Below are positions 8,285 through 17,025 of a stretch of DNA of 28,471 nt, piece after piece. Origin of the DNA: Alg239-R122 sp041746135 (lineage in GTDB: Bacteria > Pseudomonadota > Alphaproteobacteria > Sphingomonadales > Sphingomonadaceae); contig JBGTHQ010000027.1 of assembly GCA_041746135.1 (NCBI GenBank), forward strand, positions 1 to 28,471, in the 5' to 3' direction. A program made the translations under genes and the position numbers. Under the pieces are notes generated by a model. The model made no database searches and was not told the origin of the DNA. It was given only the letters and a program-made list of their open reading frames with translations. Position 1 is the first letter of the stretch, and each line of letters opens with the position of its first letter.

Positions 8285-8793
8285 GTGGAAATGTCTTTTT
8301 CAAGCCCGCGACGCTCATCGACATAGTCGATGACAGCATTACTGGTAGCATTCAGCAAAGGATAGGTTCGCGATCCCGTCATCCATTCCGGTCGCGCGTT
8401 TTCGGCATATGTTGTTTCGTATCCTATGGTGAACAGGATGAACAGGAATGCTACGACAAACAGACTTTTCACTGCCCCGAAACCAAAGCCCAACACACGA
8501 TCGATCGGACCCAGAAATGAGGCGCGGCTCCTGCGCCCTATATAGGACGCGGCGAATTTTCCGATTGCAAGAGCAATGATAAATATGCCTGCATAGCCGA
8601 GCAGCGATGCCCCGCCCGGTGTCCCTATAAAGTCTTCCAAGAAAGCGGCAACGGGATCGTAAAACAGCCAGACAGCCGCAAATGCCCACGCCCAGGCCGC
8701 CAGTGCCAGAATTTCATGGACAAAGCCGCGCATAAAGCCGAAAACGGCACCGCCGCCAAGCAGCAATAATACAAGTATGTCAAGCGATGTCAT
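8281..8793 (-). CDS. cvpA: CvpA family inner-membrane protein
   Basis: CvpA proteins are small inner-membrane proteins named for colicin V production; their normal cellular role is still poorly defined, with links to envelope stress. The 170-residue product has four hydrophobic segments (about 6-22, 27-45, 62-83, 104-125) with the early GFxRGFxxE segment near 18-27 that marks the family, followed by a polar C-terminal tail. It starts at the ATG at 8793, 12 bp after the radA stop, and its stop overlaps the next start by 4 bp. Placement directly behind radA suggests joint transcription. No unusual feature is seen. Confidence 0.9.
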   Translation of the reverse strand: MTSLDILVLLLLGGGAVFGFMRGFVHEILALAAWAWAFAAVWLFYDPVAAFLEDFIGTPGGASLLGYAGIFIIALAIGKFAASYIGRRSRASFLGPIDRVLGFGFGAVKSLFVVAFLFILFTIGYETTYAENARPEWMTGSRTYPLLNATSNAVIDYVDERRGLEKDIST

Positions 8794-8805
8794 AGCCCGT
8801 CGGGA

Positions 8806-10173
8806 CTAGTCACGCCCGAGCAAATGGTCAACGAGATTTGCCAGCCGGGCCATGTGCTGCAATTTCATGGTGCCGCCGTGTTTCGCCTTTGTCGGCGGCA
8901 TAATCGCACTGTCGAACCCGAGCTTGGCCGCTTCACGCAGCCGCAGTGCCTCATGCGAAACCGGACGTATTTCGCCGGATAGAGCCACTTCACCGAACAA
9001 AATCGCCCCGCTGGGCAAGGGTTTTTCCGACAGCGCCGAGATCAACGCGCCCGCCACCGCCATATCCGCAGCAGGATCGGAAACCTTATATCCGCCGGCA
9101 ATATTCAGATAGACCTCGCAGGAGGAAAAGCTGAGCCCGCAACGCGATTCAAGGACGGCCAGGATCATCGCTAGCCGGCCGCTATCCCAGCCGACGACCG
9201 CGCGCCGCGGCGTAGCACCGCTGGCCAGTCGCACCGTCAGCGCCTGTATTTCCACCAGTACCGGACGTGTTCCTTCCAACGCAGGAAAGACCGCCGAGCC
9301 GGTCACCTCCTCGCTGCGATCGCTCAGGAACAATGCCGACGGATTGCTGACCTCTGCCAGCCCCTCTTCCTGCATGGAAAACACGCCGATTTCATCGGTC
9401 GCACCGAAGCGGTTCTTTATTGCGCGCAATATCCGGTATTGATGACTGCGTTCGCCTTCGAAACTCATCACGGTATCGACCATGTGCTCGAGTACACGCG
9501 GCCCGGCAATGCTGCCGTCCTTCGTAACGTGGCCGACCAGCACAAGCGCCGCGCCGCTCTGCTTTGCATACCGGATCAGCTCGTGTGCGGAAGCCCGCAC
9601 CTGACTGACCGTACCGGGTGCGCCCTCGATCTGGTCGCTGTGCATGGTCTGGATCGAATCAATGACCAGAAAATGCGGCGTCTCCTCCTTGCCCAAAGTG
9701 GTGAGGATATCGCGCACCGAAGTTGCGGATGCCAGTTGCAAGGGCGCATCGCCCAGCCCGAGCCGCCGTGCTCGCAGCCGCACCTGGTCGGCCGCTTCCT
9801 CGCCGCTGATATAAATGACATTTAACCCTTTTTTCGCGAGATTGGCGGACGCCTGCAAAAGCAAAGTCGACTTGCCGATACCCGGGTCACCGCCCATCAG
9901 CGTCGCCGAACCCGCAACCAGCCCTCCGCCCAACGCGCGGTCGAATTCGGCGATGCCCGTCGTCTGTCGTGCGGGCAGCACGACATCGTCGTTAAGACCG
10001 ACCAGTTCGACACGCCTGCCACCGCCCTGCAAATCGTGCTTAGCCGCAAATACCGTGGGCGCGGCTTCCTCAGCCAGCGTGTTCCACTCTGCGCAATCGG
10101 GACATTGCCCCTGCCACCGGTGCGACACACTGCCACATGCCTGACATACATATTTTTTTTTCGCTTTGGCCAT
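8806..10173 (-). CDS. radA: DNA repair protein RadA
   Basis: RadA is a RecA-like ATPase that drives branch migration of recombination intermediates and helps process stalled forks. The 455-residue product has the N-terminal C4 zinc finger (C10, C13, C24, C27), a Walker A at 95-102 (GDPGIGKS), a Walker B in LVIDSIQ near 169-175, and the RadA-specific KNRFG motif at 253-257. The C-terminal third is the Lon-protease-like domain, here ending in the ALSGEIRPV and REAAKLGF blocks. All family hallmarks are present and length is normal. It heads an operon radA-cvpA-IscU-like-antiporter, and is divergent from the patatin-like gene across an 81-bp gap. Confidence 0.97.
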   Translation of the reverse strand: MAKAKKKYVCQACGSVSHRWQGQCPDCAEWNTLAEEAAPTVFAAKHDLQGGGRRVELVGLNDDVVLPARQTTGIAEFDRALGGGLVAGSATLMGGDPGIGKSTLLLQASANLAKKGLNVIYISGEEAADQVRLRARRLGLGDAPLQLASATSVRDILTTLGKEETPHFLVIDSIQTMHSDQIEGAPGTVSQVRASAHELIRYAKQSGAALVLVGHVTKDGSIAGPRVLEHMVDTVMSFEGERSHQYRILRAIKNRFGATDEIGVFSMQEEGLAEVSNPSALFLSDRSEEVTGSAVFPALEGTRPVLVEIQALTVRLASGATPRRAVVGWDSGRLAMILAVLESRCGLSFSSCEVYLNIAGGYKVSDPAADMAVAGALISALSEKPLPSGAILFGEVALSGEIRPVSHEALRLREAAKLGFDSAIMPPTKAKHGGTMKLQHMARLANLVDHLLGRD

Positions 10174-10254
10174 GACCGCTCGTATCAGAACAAAAATGGA
10201 ACATCAACACCATTATCGCTTGCGCGTCCATCGTGCAACTGGCAGTCTGCGCGC

Positions 10255-12582
10255 ATGCGCCAACGTGAACTTCGCATAGCCCTCATCTGCTACGGCGGTA
10301 TCAGCCTTGCGGTCTATATGCATGGTATTACCAAAGAGGTGTGGCGGCTCGCACGGGCCAGTCGCAATTTCCATGACGGAACCGAAAAACTAAAGGGCAG
10401 CCAGAACGTCTATCGCGACCTGTTCGAACATATCGCGCGCGAAAAACGCCTCAAGATGCGCTTCCTGCCCGACATCATCACCGGCGCCAGTGCCGGCGGC
10501 ATCAATGGCGTCTTTCTTGCGCAGGCTATAGCCACCGGACAATCGCTCGAACCTCTTACACGGTTGTGGCTCGACTGCGCCGATATTGATGTATTGCTCG
10601 ATTCCGATGCCCGTCCGTTCTCGCGCTTCAGCAAATTTTGGGCGCAACCGATCGTGTGGTTCGCGCTTTCGCGCAAGGGCGGTGCGGTCGAGCGGACGGT
10701 CGCCAAAGAAACGCGCAACGAAGTGAAGCGCAAAATGTCGAATCTGATCCGCGCCCGCTGGTTTGCGCCCCCTTTCAGTGGGATCGGTTTTTCCAAGCTT
10801 CTCTATAATGCGGTGGATGCAATGGCGCAGACGAAGCCCGGTCCGAAACTTTTGCCTGACGGCCATCCGCTCGACCTGTTCGTTACCGTCACCGATTTTC
10901 GCGGGCATCTTGAACGGCTGCGCCTGCACAGTCCGCGCAATGTCGTCGAAACCGAGCACCGGCTAAACATCGGGTTTCGCACTTTTACCGGACAGGGCAA
11001 GCGTCTGGCCGACCCCGCCGAACTCGTTTTCGCCGCACGTGCGACCGCCAGTTTTCCTGGAGCCTTCCCCGCCTTTACCGTCAAAGAAATCGACACTCTG
11101 TTGGTGCGCAAGGGCATCACATGGGATCGTCGCGATGTGTTTCTGAAGCGCATATTGCCACGGCAATATGCGATGGGAACGGCGGACGATGCCGTGCTCA
11201 TCGACGGATCTGTGCTTGCCAATGCTCCTTTCTCGCAGGCACTGTCGGCATTGCGTAACCGCCCTGCGCATCGCGAGATTGATCGCCGCTTTGTCTATAT
11301 CGACCCCAAGCCCGATTTCCAGAATATCGAGGAGAAAGAACAGGGAGAGCCTCACGGCGGCGGTGACGCTCCCGGCTTTTTCGCCACCATTTTCGGAGCC
11401 ATATCCGACATCCCGCGCGAGCAGCCAATTCGCGACAATCTTGAAATCATAGAGGGCCGCTCGACGCGCGTTCGCAAGATGCGTATCATTACCGACTCCT
11501 TGCGCGGCGAGGTGGAGGAAACTGTCAACAAACTATTCGGACGGACCTTGTTTCTCGACCGTCCTACCTCGCGCCGACTGGGCAACTGGCGAAAAAAGGC
11601 GCAGCGCAAGGCGTCGCTGCAGGCGGGATTTGCCTATTCTTCCTACGGTCAGATCAAACTGGCCGGGATTGCCGACGAAATCGCATTGGCCCTGTCCGCA
11701 CCGTTGCACACGGCAGACAGGCATGCGCAAAAGGACGTACGCGACACGGTCATGGGAGAACTGAACCGCCGCGGACTGGGCACGGTGGCACAGCATAAGG
11801 GCGGCGCCACCGAAGATGCGATTGCGTTTTTCCGTGCGCACGATCTGGGGTTTCGCATACGCAGGCTGCGCTTTCTGGCACGGCGTCTGCTGGAGGATAT
11901 CGCCGAGCATGATGGCGCTCCGCACGATGCGATGGTGGCCATGCAGGAGACCATTTATGCGTGCTTGTCCCGGTATCTGCAACGCGAGACACAGGGCAAG
12001 GACGGCCGGGATTTTACCAGTCTGGCGAAAAAGGCATTAGTGCAGACTGGCGAAACGCTGGATATTCTGGCTGCGCGGCGCAATCTTAAGGAAATTGATG
12101 ATTCAACCGATATCGCGCTGGCCGAGGCATTTGCTCTGCTGCCCAAGGAAGACCGGCGTTCGCTGCTGCTGGCCTATCTGGGCTTTCCGTTTTACGACAT
12201 AGCGACACTATCGCTGCTGCAAGGTGAAGGGCTCAACGAATTCGATCCGGTCAAGGTCGATCGTATCTCTCCCGACGATGCCCAGTCCATCCGGCCCGGC
12301 CGTGCCGACGCGACGCTGAAAGGCATCGAATTCAACAGCTTCGGTGCTTTTTTCAGTCGTGCCTACCGAGAAAATGATTATCTATGGGGGCGCCTGCACG
12401 GTGCGGAGCGGATGATCGACCTCATCACAACATCGCTGGAAGGCGGCGATATTCTGAACGAAGATACAATCACATCTTATAAAAAGGCATTATTTCTCGC
12501 CATATTGGACGAGGAATCGGACTTGAACGCCGATCCCGCGCTCATTCCCAAGATACGCAACGAAGTGGAAACGCGGCTCTAA
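10255..12582 (+). CDS. Patatin-like phospholipase/acyl hydrolase with large C-terminal region (DUF3376-type)
   Basis: Predicted lipid acyl hydrolase using a Ser-Asp dyad. The 775-residue protein begins with the patatin fold: the oxyanion-type CYGGISLAVYMHG segment (12-24), the nucleophile elbow GASAG at 77-81 with Ser79, and the DG motif IDGSVLANAPF with Asp317. About 400 residues follow, helical and highly charged, matching the long patatin-related proteins that carry a DUF3376 domain. No signal peptide or clear membrane span is seen, so a cytosolic or peripheral location is likely. The ATG at 10255 is preferred; the frame stays open to 10036 but that part lies in radA on the other strand. 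There is no clear Shine-Dalgarno sequence. The substrate is unknown. Confidence 0.88.
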   Translation: MRQRELRIALICYGGISLAVYMHGITKEVWRLARASRNFHDGTEKLKGSQNVYRDLFEHIAREKRLKMRFLPDIITGASAGGINGVFLAQAIATGQSLEPLTRLWLDCADIDVLLDSDARPFSRFSKFWAQPIVWFALSRKGGAVERTVAKETRNEVKRKMSNLIRARWFAPPFSGIGFSKLLYNAVDAMAQTKPGPKLLPDGHPLDLFVTVTDFRGHLERLRLHSPRNVVETEHRLNIGFRTFTGQGKRLADPAELVFAARATASFPGAFPAFTVKEIDTLLVRKGITWDRRDVFLKRILPRQYAMGTADDAVLIDGSVLANAPFSQALSALRNRPAHREIDRRFVYIDPKPDFQNIEEKEQGEPHGGGDAPGFFATIFGAISDIPREQPIRDNLEIIEGRSTRVRKMRIITDSLRGEVEETVNKLFGRTLFLDRPTSRRLGNWRKKAQRKASLQAGFAYSSYGQIKLAGIADEIALALSAPLHTADRHAQKDVRDTVMGELNRRGLGTVAQHKGGATEDAIAFFRAHDLGFRIRRLRFLARRLLEDIAEHDGAPHDAMVAMQETIYACLSRYLQRETQGKDGRDFTSLAKKALVQTGETLDILAARRNLKEIDDSTDIALAEAFALLPKEDRRSLLLAYLGFPFYDIATLSLLQGEGLNEFDPVKVDRISPDDAQSIRPGRADATLKGIEFNSFGAFFSRAYRENDYLWGRLHGAERMIDLITTSLEGGDILNEDTITSYKKALFLAILDEESDLNADPALIPKIRNEVETRL

Positions 12583-12596
12583 ATCCCCAACAGGAA

Positions 12597-13514
12597 TTAT
12601 GTGTCCAGGCTTTTCCAGATCGATTCAACGAAAGCATCGCCTTTGATGAAAGCATCCGGGTTCGTGTCATATGCTGCTGCAGGTTTCATCGCTTTGGCCT
12701 GACCCAGCGATTGGCCGGATGCCCGGGCAGCTTTGACCTTGCCGATCACATCGGCCAGCATGTCGCGGTACGCCGTGAGGTCGGCCTTGTTCGCCATGGG
12801 TCCGTGGCCGGGAATGATCTTGGTTTCGTCATTGACCATCGTCAGCGCCATATTGGCTGACGCGAGCATGCCCAGCGCATTGCCGCCGCTGTTCACGTCA
12901 ATAAAAGGCAGAGTTACTTTGTTGAAAAAAAGATCCCCCATATGCAGCACATTGGCTTTCTCCCAAAAGACAATCGAATCGCCGTCGGTATGACCCGCGG
13001 GCATGTGCCGCACATGTACGGTGTCGCCATTCAGATGCAATTTGAGACCGCCATCATAGGTCACGACCGGTAGCGCGGCTTTAGGCGATGCCGGGTCATT
13101 ACCTTTGCCCGAAGCTTGTTCCCCCGCCATACGCACGCGGACATTATCGTGTGCCATGATGAGTGCGCCCGCTGACCCGAAATTCTCGTTGCCGCCGCTA
13201 TGGTCGCTGTGCCAGTGCGTGTTGATAAGGAACTTGACCGGCGCGGCGCCCGTGGCGGCGATAGCGGATTCGATCTTTTCGGTCAGCGGCGCAAACTGGT
13301 CGTCGATCAGGACGGTGCCGTCCTCGCCATAACTGACACCGAGATTGCCGCCCGCGCCGAACAACACAGCCACGCCGGGTGCCAGTATCTCTGTCTTGAT
13401 CTCGACACTGGCAAAACGGTCCTGTTCCTGCGCAAAACTCTCGCTACAGACCGTTAGCGCCAAGGGCGCGGCACTGAGGGCGAAAAGCGACAGGGTAAAG
13501 CGAAATGATGGCAT
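12597..13514 (-). CDS. Periplasmic metallo-beta-lactamase-fold hydrolase
   Basis: The 305-residue product opens with a signal peptide (hydrophobic 6-22) and is probably exported. It has the complete dinuclear zinc site of the superfamily: H100, H102, D104 and H105 in THWHSDHSGG, then H175 in AGHTDGD, D194 in HMGDLFF, and H237 in GHGP. This pattern covers glyoxalase II, SoxH-like, quinoprotein-linked and class B3 enzymes, so the substrate, including any beta-lactam, cannot be named. The ATG at 13514 has AAGGA nine bases upstream and places the signal peptide at the very N-terminus; a start 60 bases earlier would add an odd polar leader. It lies 130 bp beyond dnaJ on the same strand. Confidence 0.88.
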   Translation of the reverse strand: MPSFRFTLSLFALSAAPLALTVCSESFAQEQDRFASVEIKTEILAPGVAVLFGAGGNLGVSYGEDGTVLIDDQFAPLTEKIESAIAATGAAPVKFLINTHWHSDHSGGNENFGSAGALIMAHDNVRVRMAGEQASGKGNDPASPKAALPVVTYDGGLKLHLNGDTVHVRHMPAGHTDGDSIVFWEKANVLHMGDLFFNKVTLPFIDVNSGGNALGMLASANMALTMVNDETKIIPGHGPMANKADLTAYRDMLADVIGKVKAARASGQSLGQAKAMKPAAAYDTNPDAFIKGDAFVESIWKSLDT

Positions 13515-13644
13515 GGAAAGCGTCCTTTTAGATACGGGGTGTGCGCGAGATATGCGCCCACATCGGTACAGCAACTATAGTGATACATATAACTTAACAG
13601 CTAGAGCAACAGATGGCAAAAGCTTCATGTCAAAGTGATAGGGG

Positions 13645-14769
13645 TCAGCCCGCGAAAGCTTCCTTGATCTTGTCGAAGAAACCTTTGCTGTTCGGACACT
13701 CGTCGCCGGTTTCGGTTTCCTGAAACTCGCGCAACAATTCTTTTTGGCGCGACGACAGCCGGGTCGGCGTTTCGACATCGATCTGTACCACCATGTCGCC
13801 ATAACCGCGCCCTTGCAGCACGGGCATGCCCGCCCCGCGCTGACGCAGCTGTTTGGAGGACTGGATCCCGGCGGGAATGGAAAGTGTGTGGGTGGTTCCA
13901 TCGAGCCCGGGAATTTCGATCTCGCCGCCCAGTGCCGCTTTTGTAAAGCTGATCGGTGCACGCGTGAACAATGCCGTGCCTTCGCGTTCAAACAGGCTGT
14001 GCGATGCGATATGGATGAATATGTACAAGTCTCCAGCCGGTGCACCGCGCGGTCCCGCCTCGCCCTTGCCGCTCAATCGGATACGGGTGCCATTATCGAC
14101 ACCGGGAGGAACCTCGACCGCGAGCATATGGGTTTCCTCGACCCGGCCTTCACCGCCGCAATTGCGGCACGGGCTTTCAATAACCTCACCGCGGCCATGA
14201 CAGCCGCCACAGGTGCGTTCAACGACGAAAAACCCTTGCTGCGCCCGCATCTTGCCCGACCCATTGCACACATTGCATGTCCGTGTGCCTGTGCCCGGTT
14301 CGGTACCCTGCCCGCTACACGTCTTGCATGTGCTGGAAATATCGACTTCGATTTCGGTGGATTTGCCGTGATAGGCATCTTCAAGACTGATTTCCATGTC
14401 ATAACGCAAGTCCGCACCGCGTTGCGCCCCACGCGAACGACCGCCGAAGCCGCCACCCCCGCCGCCAAAAATCGTCTCGAATATATCGCCAATATCGCTA
14501 AAGCCCTGCTGACCGGAGCCGCCGTTGCCGAAACCGCCATTTTCAAATGCAGCATGGCCATATTGGTCATAAGCCGCCCGTTTCTGCGGGTCTTTCAGGC
14601 AATCATAAGCGTGGCTGATTTCCTTGAACCGCGTTTCCGCAGCCGCATCGCCCGGATTGCGATCGGGATGCCACTTCATCGCCAGCTTGCGATAGGATGA
14701 CTTGAGAGTTGCCCCGTCGCAATCGCGCGACACTTGCAGCAGTTCATAATAATCCGTTTGGGTAACCAT
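13645..14769 (-). CDS. dnaJ: Chaperone DnaJ (Hsp40)
   Basis: DnaJ delivers unfolded clients to DnaK and stimulates its ATPase. The 374-residue protein has all type I parts in order: the J domain (about 5-70) with HPD in KWHPDRNPG, a Gly/Phe-rich linker (about 75-115), the zinc-binding region with four CxxCxGxG repeats (CKTCSGQG, CNVCNGSG, CGGCHGRG, CRNCGGEG), and the C-terminal client-binding and dimer domains. Start and length are normal, with GGA upstream of the ATG. It follows dnaK by 158 bp, and that gap contains a hairpin that could lower DnaJ expression relative to DnaK. Confidence 0.98.
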   Translation of the reverse strand: MVTQTDYYELLQVSRDCDGATLKSSYRKLAMKWHPDRNPGDAAAETRFKEISHAYDCLKDPQKRAAYDQYGHAAFENGGFGNGGSGQQGFSDIGDIFETIFGGGGGGFGGRSRGAQRGADLRYDMEISLEDAYHGKSTEIEVDISSTCKTCSGQGTEPGTGTRTCNVCNGSGKMRAQQGFFVVERTCGGCHGRGEVIESPCRNCGGEGRVEETHMLAVEVPPGVDNGTRIRLSGKGEAGPRGAPAGDLYIFIHIASHSLFEREGTALFTRAPISFTKAALGGEIEIPGLDGTTHTLSIPAGIQSSKQLRQRGAGMPVLQGRGYGDMVVQIDVETPTRLSSRQKELLREFQETETGDECPNSKGFFDKIKEAFAG

Positions 14770-14888
14770 AAAATTTCCAGACTAATTTGTCTTGAATACC
14801 GCCAGAGCCAGCCTATTCGAAGTCCCTAACAGCAATGCGTTGCGATCGCATAGGCACGTTCCTCGATATGCACTTGCACTAACGGAAA

Positions 14889-14920
14889 GACCGCCGCCCT
14901 TTAAATTCAGGACAGCGGCC
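14889..14920 (-). terminator. Hairpin between dnaK and dnaJ, possible attenuator
   Basis: On the minus-strand RNA, positions 14920-14910 and 14899-14889 can pair over all 11 positions, with a few G-U pairs, around a 10-base AT-rich loop. It begins eight bases after the dnaK stop and is followed by only TTT, so full termination is unlikely. It may act as a partial terminator, or protect the 3' end of a dnaK message, setting the DnaK:DnaJ ratio. Pairing was worked out by eye. Confidence 0.5.
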
Positions 14921-14927
14921 ATTCAGT

Positions 14928-16847
14928 TTAGTCTTTCTTTTCGTCTTCATCGACTTCCGAAAATTCCGCGTCGACAACATCGTCATCGGCAGCTTGTGCA
15001 GCAGCATCGGCCTGCGCCGCGTCGTCGCCGCCGCCATTTGCCTGTTCCTGCTCATAGATCGCCTGACCCAGTTTCATGGCAACCTGCGCCAATGCTTCGG
15101 ATTTGGTCTTCATGGCTTCGGGATCGTCGCTTTCAATCGCGGTTTTCGTATCCGCAACCGCCGCTTCTATTTCCGATTTCAACGCGGCATCGATCTTGTC
15201 GCCATGCTCTTCGAGCTGACGTTCTGTCGTATGGACAAGACTGTCGGCATTGTTCTTCGCTTCGGCTGCAGCCCGGCGTTTCTTGTCTTCTTCGGCAAAC
15301 TGCTCTGCATCCTGCACCATCTGGTCGATGTCATTATCGCTCAGACCGCCAGATGCCTGGATCTTGATCTGCTGTTCCTTGCCGGTGCCTTTATCCTTGG
15401 CCGATACGTTGACGATACCGTTCGCATCGATGTCGAACGTCACCTCGATCTGCGGCACGCCGCGCGGTGCGGGCGGAATTCCAACGAGGTCGAAATTGCC
15501 GAGCATCTTGTTGTCGGCAGCCATTTCGCGCTCACCCTGGAAAACCCGGATCGTCACGGCCTGCTGATTGTCGTCGGCAGTCGAATAGACCTGGCTTTTC
15601 TTCGAAGGTATGGTCGTATTGCGATCGATCATGCGCGTGAACACCCCGCCCAACGTTTCGATACCGAGCGACAGTGGCGTTACGTCAAGCAAAAGAACGT
15701 CTTTCACGTCGCCTTGCAAAACGCCAGCCTGAATGGCGGCACCCATGGCGACGACTTCATCGGGATTTACACCGGTATGCAGTTCCTTGCCAAAAAAGTC
15801 TTTCACGACTTCACGGACACGCGGCATGCGGGTCATGCCGCCGACCATCACGACTTCGTCGATTTCATCGGCTTTCATGCCCGCATCGGCCAGAGCTTTT
15901 TTGCACGGATCGAGTGTACGTTTGATCAGGTCGCCAACCATTTTCTCGAGATCGGAACGGCTGATCGTTTTAACCAGATGCTTCGGGCCATTCTGGTCGG
16001 CGGTGATGAAGGGCAAGTTGACCTCGGTCGTTTGTGCCGAAGACAATTCGATTTTCGCTTTTTCAGCGGCTTCTTTCAAGCGTTGCAAAGCAAGCTTGTC
16101 CTTGGTGAGGTCGATACTTTCGGATTTCTTGAAATCGTCTGCCAAGAACTGCACGATTTTAGCATCGAAATCTTCGCCGCCCAGAAACGTATCGCCGTTG
16201 GTCGCCTTCACTTCGAAAACGCCATCGCCGATTTCCAGGATGGAGATATCAAAAGTACCGCCGCCCAGATCGTACACAGCAATCGTCTTGCCATCATTCT
16301 TGTCGAGGCCGTAAGCGAGCGCAGCGGCTGTCGGCTCGTTGATGATGCGCAACACTTCGAGCCCGGCGATCTTGCCCGCATCCTTGGTGGCCTGTCGCTG
16401 TGCATCGTTGAAATAGGCAGGCACGGTGATTACCGCCTGCGTCACGGTTTCGCCCAGATAGCTCTCGGCGGTTTCTTTCATTTTCTGCAAAGTGAAAGCG
16501 GAAATCTGTGAAGGCGAATAGTCTTCTCCGCCAGCCTTTACCCACGCATCGCCGTTACCACCCTTGACAATTTCATACGGAACAAGTTCCATATCCTTTT
16601 TCGTCATCGGATCTTCGAACCGGCGACCGATCAGGCGCTTGACAGCGAAAATAGTGCTTTCGGGATTGGTGACCGCCTGCCGTTTTGCAGGCTGCCCGAT
16701 CAAACGCTCACCGTCCTTGGTAAAAGCGACGATGGAAGGCGTCGTTCGTGCACCTTCGCTATTTTCGATAACCTTGGGTTTGCCGCCGTCCATGACTGCA
16801 ACGCAGCTATTTGTCGTTCCCAAATCAATACCAATTACTTTTGCCAT
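14928..16847 (-). CDS. dnaK: Chaperone DnaK (Hsp70)
   Basis: DnaK is the central ATP-dependent Hsp70 chaperone in the cytosol, working with DnaJ and GrpE. The 639-residue product has the nucleotide-binding domain from the first residues (VIGIDLGTTNSC), with the AVITVPAYFNDAQRQ, YDLGGGTFD and VGGMTRMP signatures, then the linker DVTPLSLGIE, the substrate-binding beta domain and the helical lid. The acidic C-terminal tail ends in DEKKD. I start at the ATG at 16847, preceded by GAGGA; an upstream GTG would add 22 residues not seen in the family. An alphaproteobacterial RpoH-type promoter lies about 80-110 bases upstream, so heat-shock control is expected. Confidence 0.99.
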   Translation of the reverse strand: MAKVIGIDLGTTNSCVAVMDGGKPKVIENSEGARTTPSIVAFTKDGERLIGQPAKRQAVTNPESTIFAVKRLIGRRFEDPMTKKDMELVPYEIVKGGNGDAWVKAGGEDYSPSQISAFTLQKMKETAESYLGETVTQAVITVPAYFNDAQRQATKDAGKIAGLEVLRIINEPTAAALAYGLDKNDGKTIAVYDLGGGTFDISILEIGDGVFEVKATNGDTFLGGEDFDAKIVQFLADDFKKSESIDLTKDKLALQRLKEAAEKAKIELSSAQTTEVNLPFITADQNGPKHLVKTISRSDLEKMVGDLIKRTLDPCKKALADAGMKADEIDEVVMVGGMTRMPRVREVVKDFFGKELHTGVNPDEVVAMGAAIQAGVLQGDVKDVLLLDVTPLSLGIETLGGVFTRMIDRNTTIPSKKSQVYSTADDNQQAVTIRVFQGEREMAADNKMLGNFDLVGIPPAPRGVPQIEVTFDIDANGIVNVSAKDKGTGKEQQIKIQASGGLSDNDIDQMVQDAEQFAEEDKKRRAAAEAKNNADSLVHTTERQLEEHGDKIDAALKSEIEAAVADTKTAIESDDPEAMKTKSEALAQVAMKLGQAIYEQEQANGGGDDAAQADAAAQAADDDVVDAEFSEVDEDEKKD

Positions 16848-16928
16848 ATAGTCCTCGATTAAAAATAGTAATCCTCCAAATGACTCGTCCCATATTGGCA
16901 ACGAACCATCCACTTTTTGTCAAAAGCG

Positions 16929-16956
16929 ATATAGGTGTGCTTTTGCTTGGCACAAG
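16929..16956 (-). promoter_or_regulatory. RpoH (sigma-32)-type heat-shock promoter of dnaK
   Basis: On the minus strand CTTG (16953-16956) is followed after exactly 17 bases by CCTATAT (16929-16935). This fits the alphaproteobacterial RpoH consensus, CTTG-N17/18-CYTATNT. The predicted start near 16921 would leave a leader of about 74 bases before dnaK. Position in front of dnaK strongly supports the call, though no transcript start is known. Confidence 0.7.
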
Positions 16957-17025
16957 GATTGGGAAGCCTTACATGCAAGTTCAAGAGGAAATTTGCACAT
17001 TATAGCCTGAAAAGGACAGATATAT

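Noticed and set aside
10197..10225. GGAAC as a general-stress (EcfG-type) promoter for the patatin-like gene
   Set aside because: No CGTT element follows at 16-17 bases, so the pair needed for this promoter type is missing.
10255..12582. CBASS-type defence effector (patatin) operon
   Set aside because: No nucleotide cyclase, Cap2 or Cap3 gene lies beside it; the neighbours are radA and a metallo-hydrolase, and the length fits the DUF3376 type, not CapV.
12597..13514. Beta-lactam resistance gene
   Set aside because: The zinc motif is shared by the whole superfamily; nothing in the sequence or neighbourhood points to beta-lactams as substrate.
14994..16511. Long open frame on the plus strand opposite dnaK (505 codons)
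   Set aside because: It is a reverse-strand shadow of dnaK, whose codon bias keeps the opposite frame open; the translation has no domain pattern and no ribosome site. Such antisense frames are a known artefact at dnaK.
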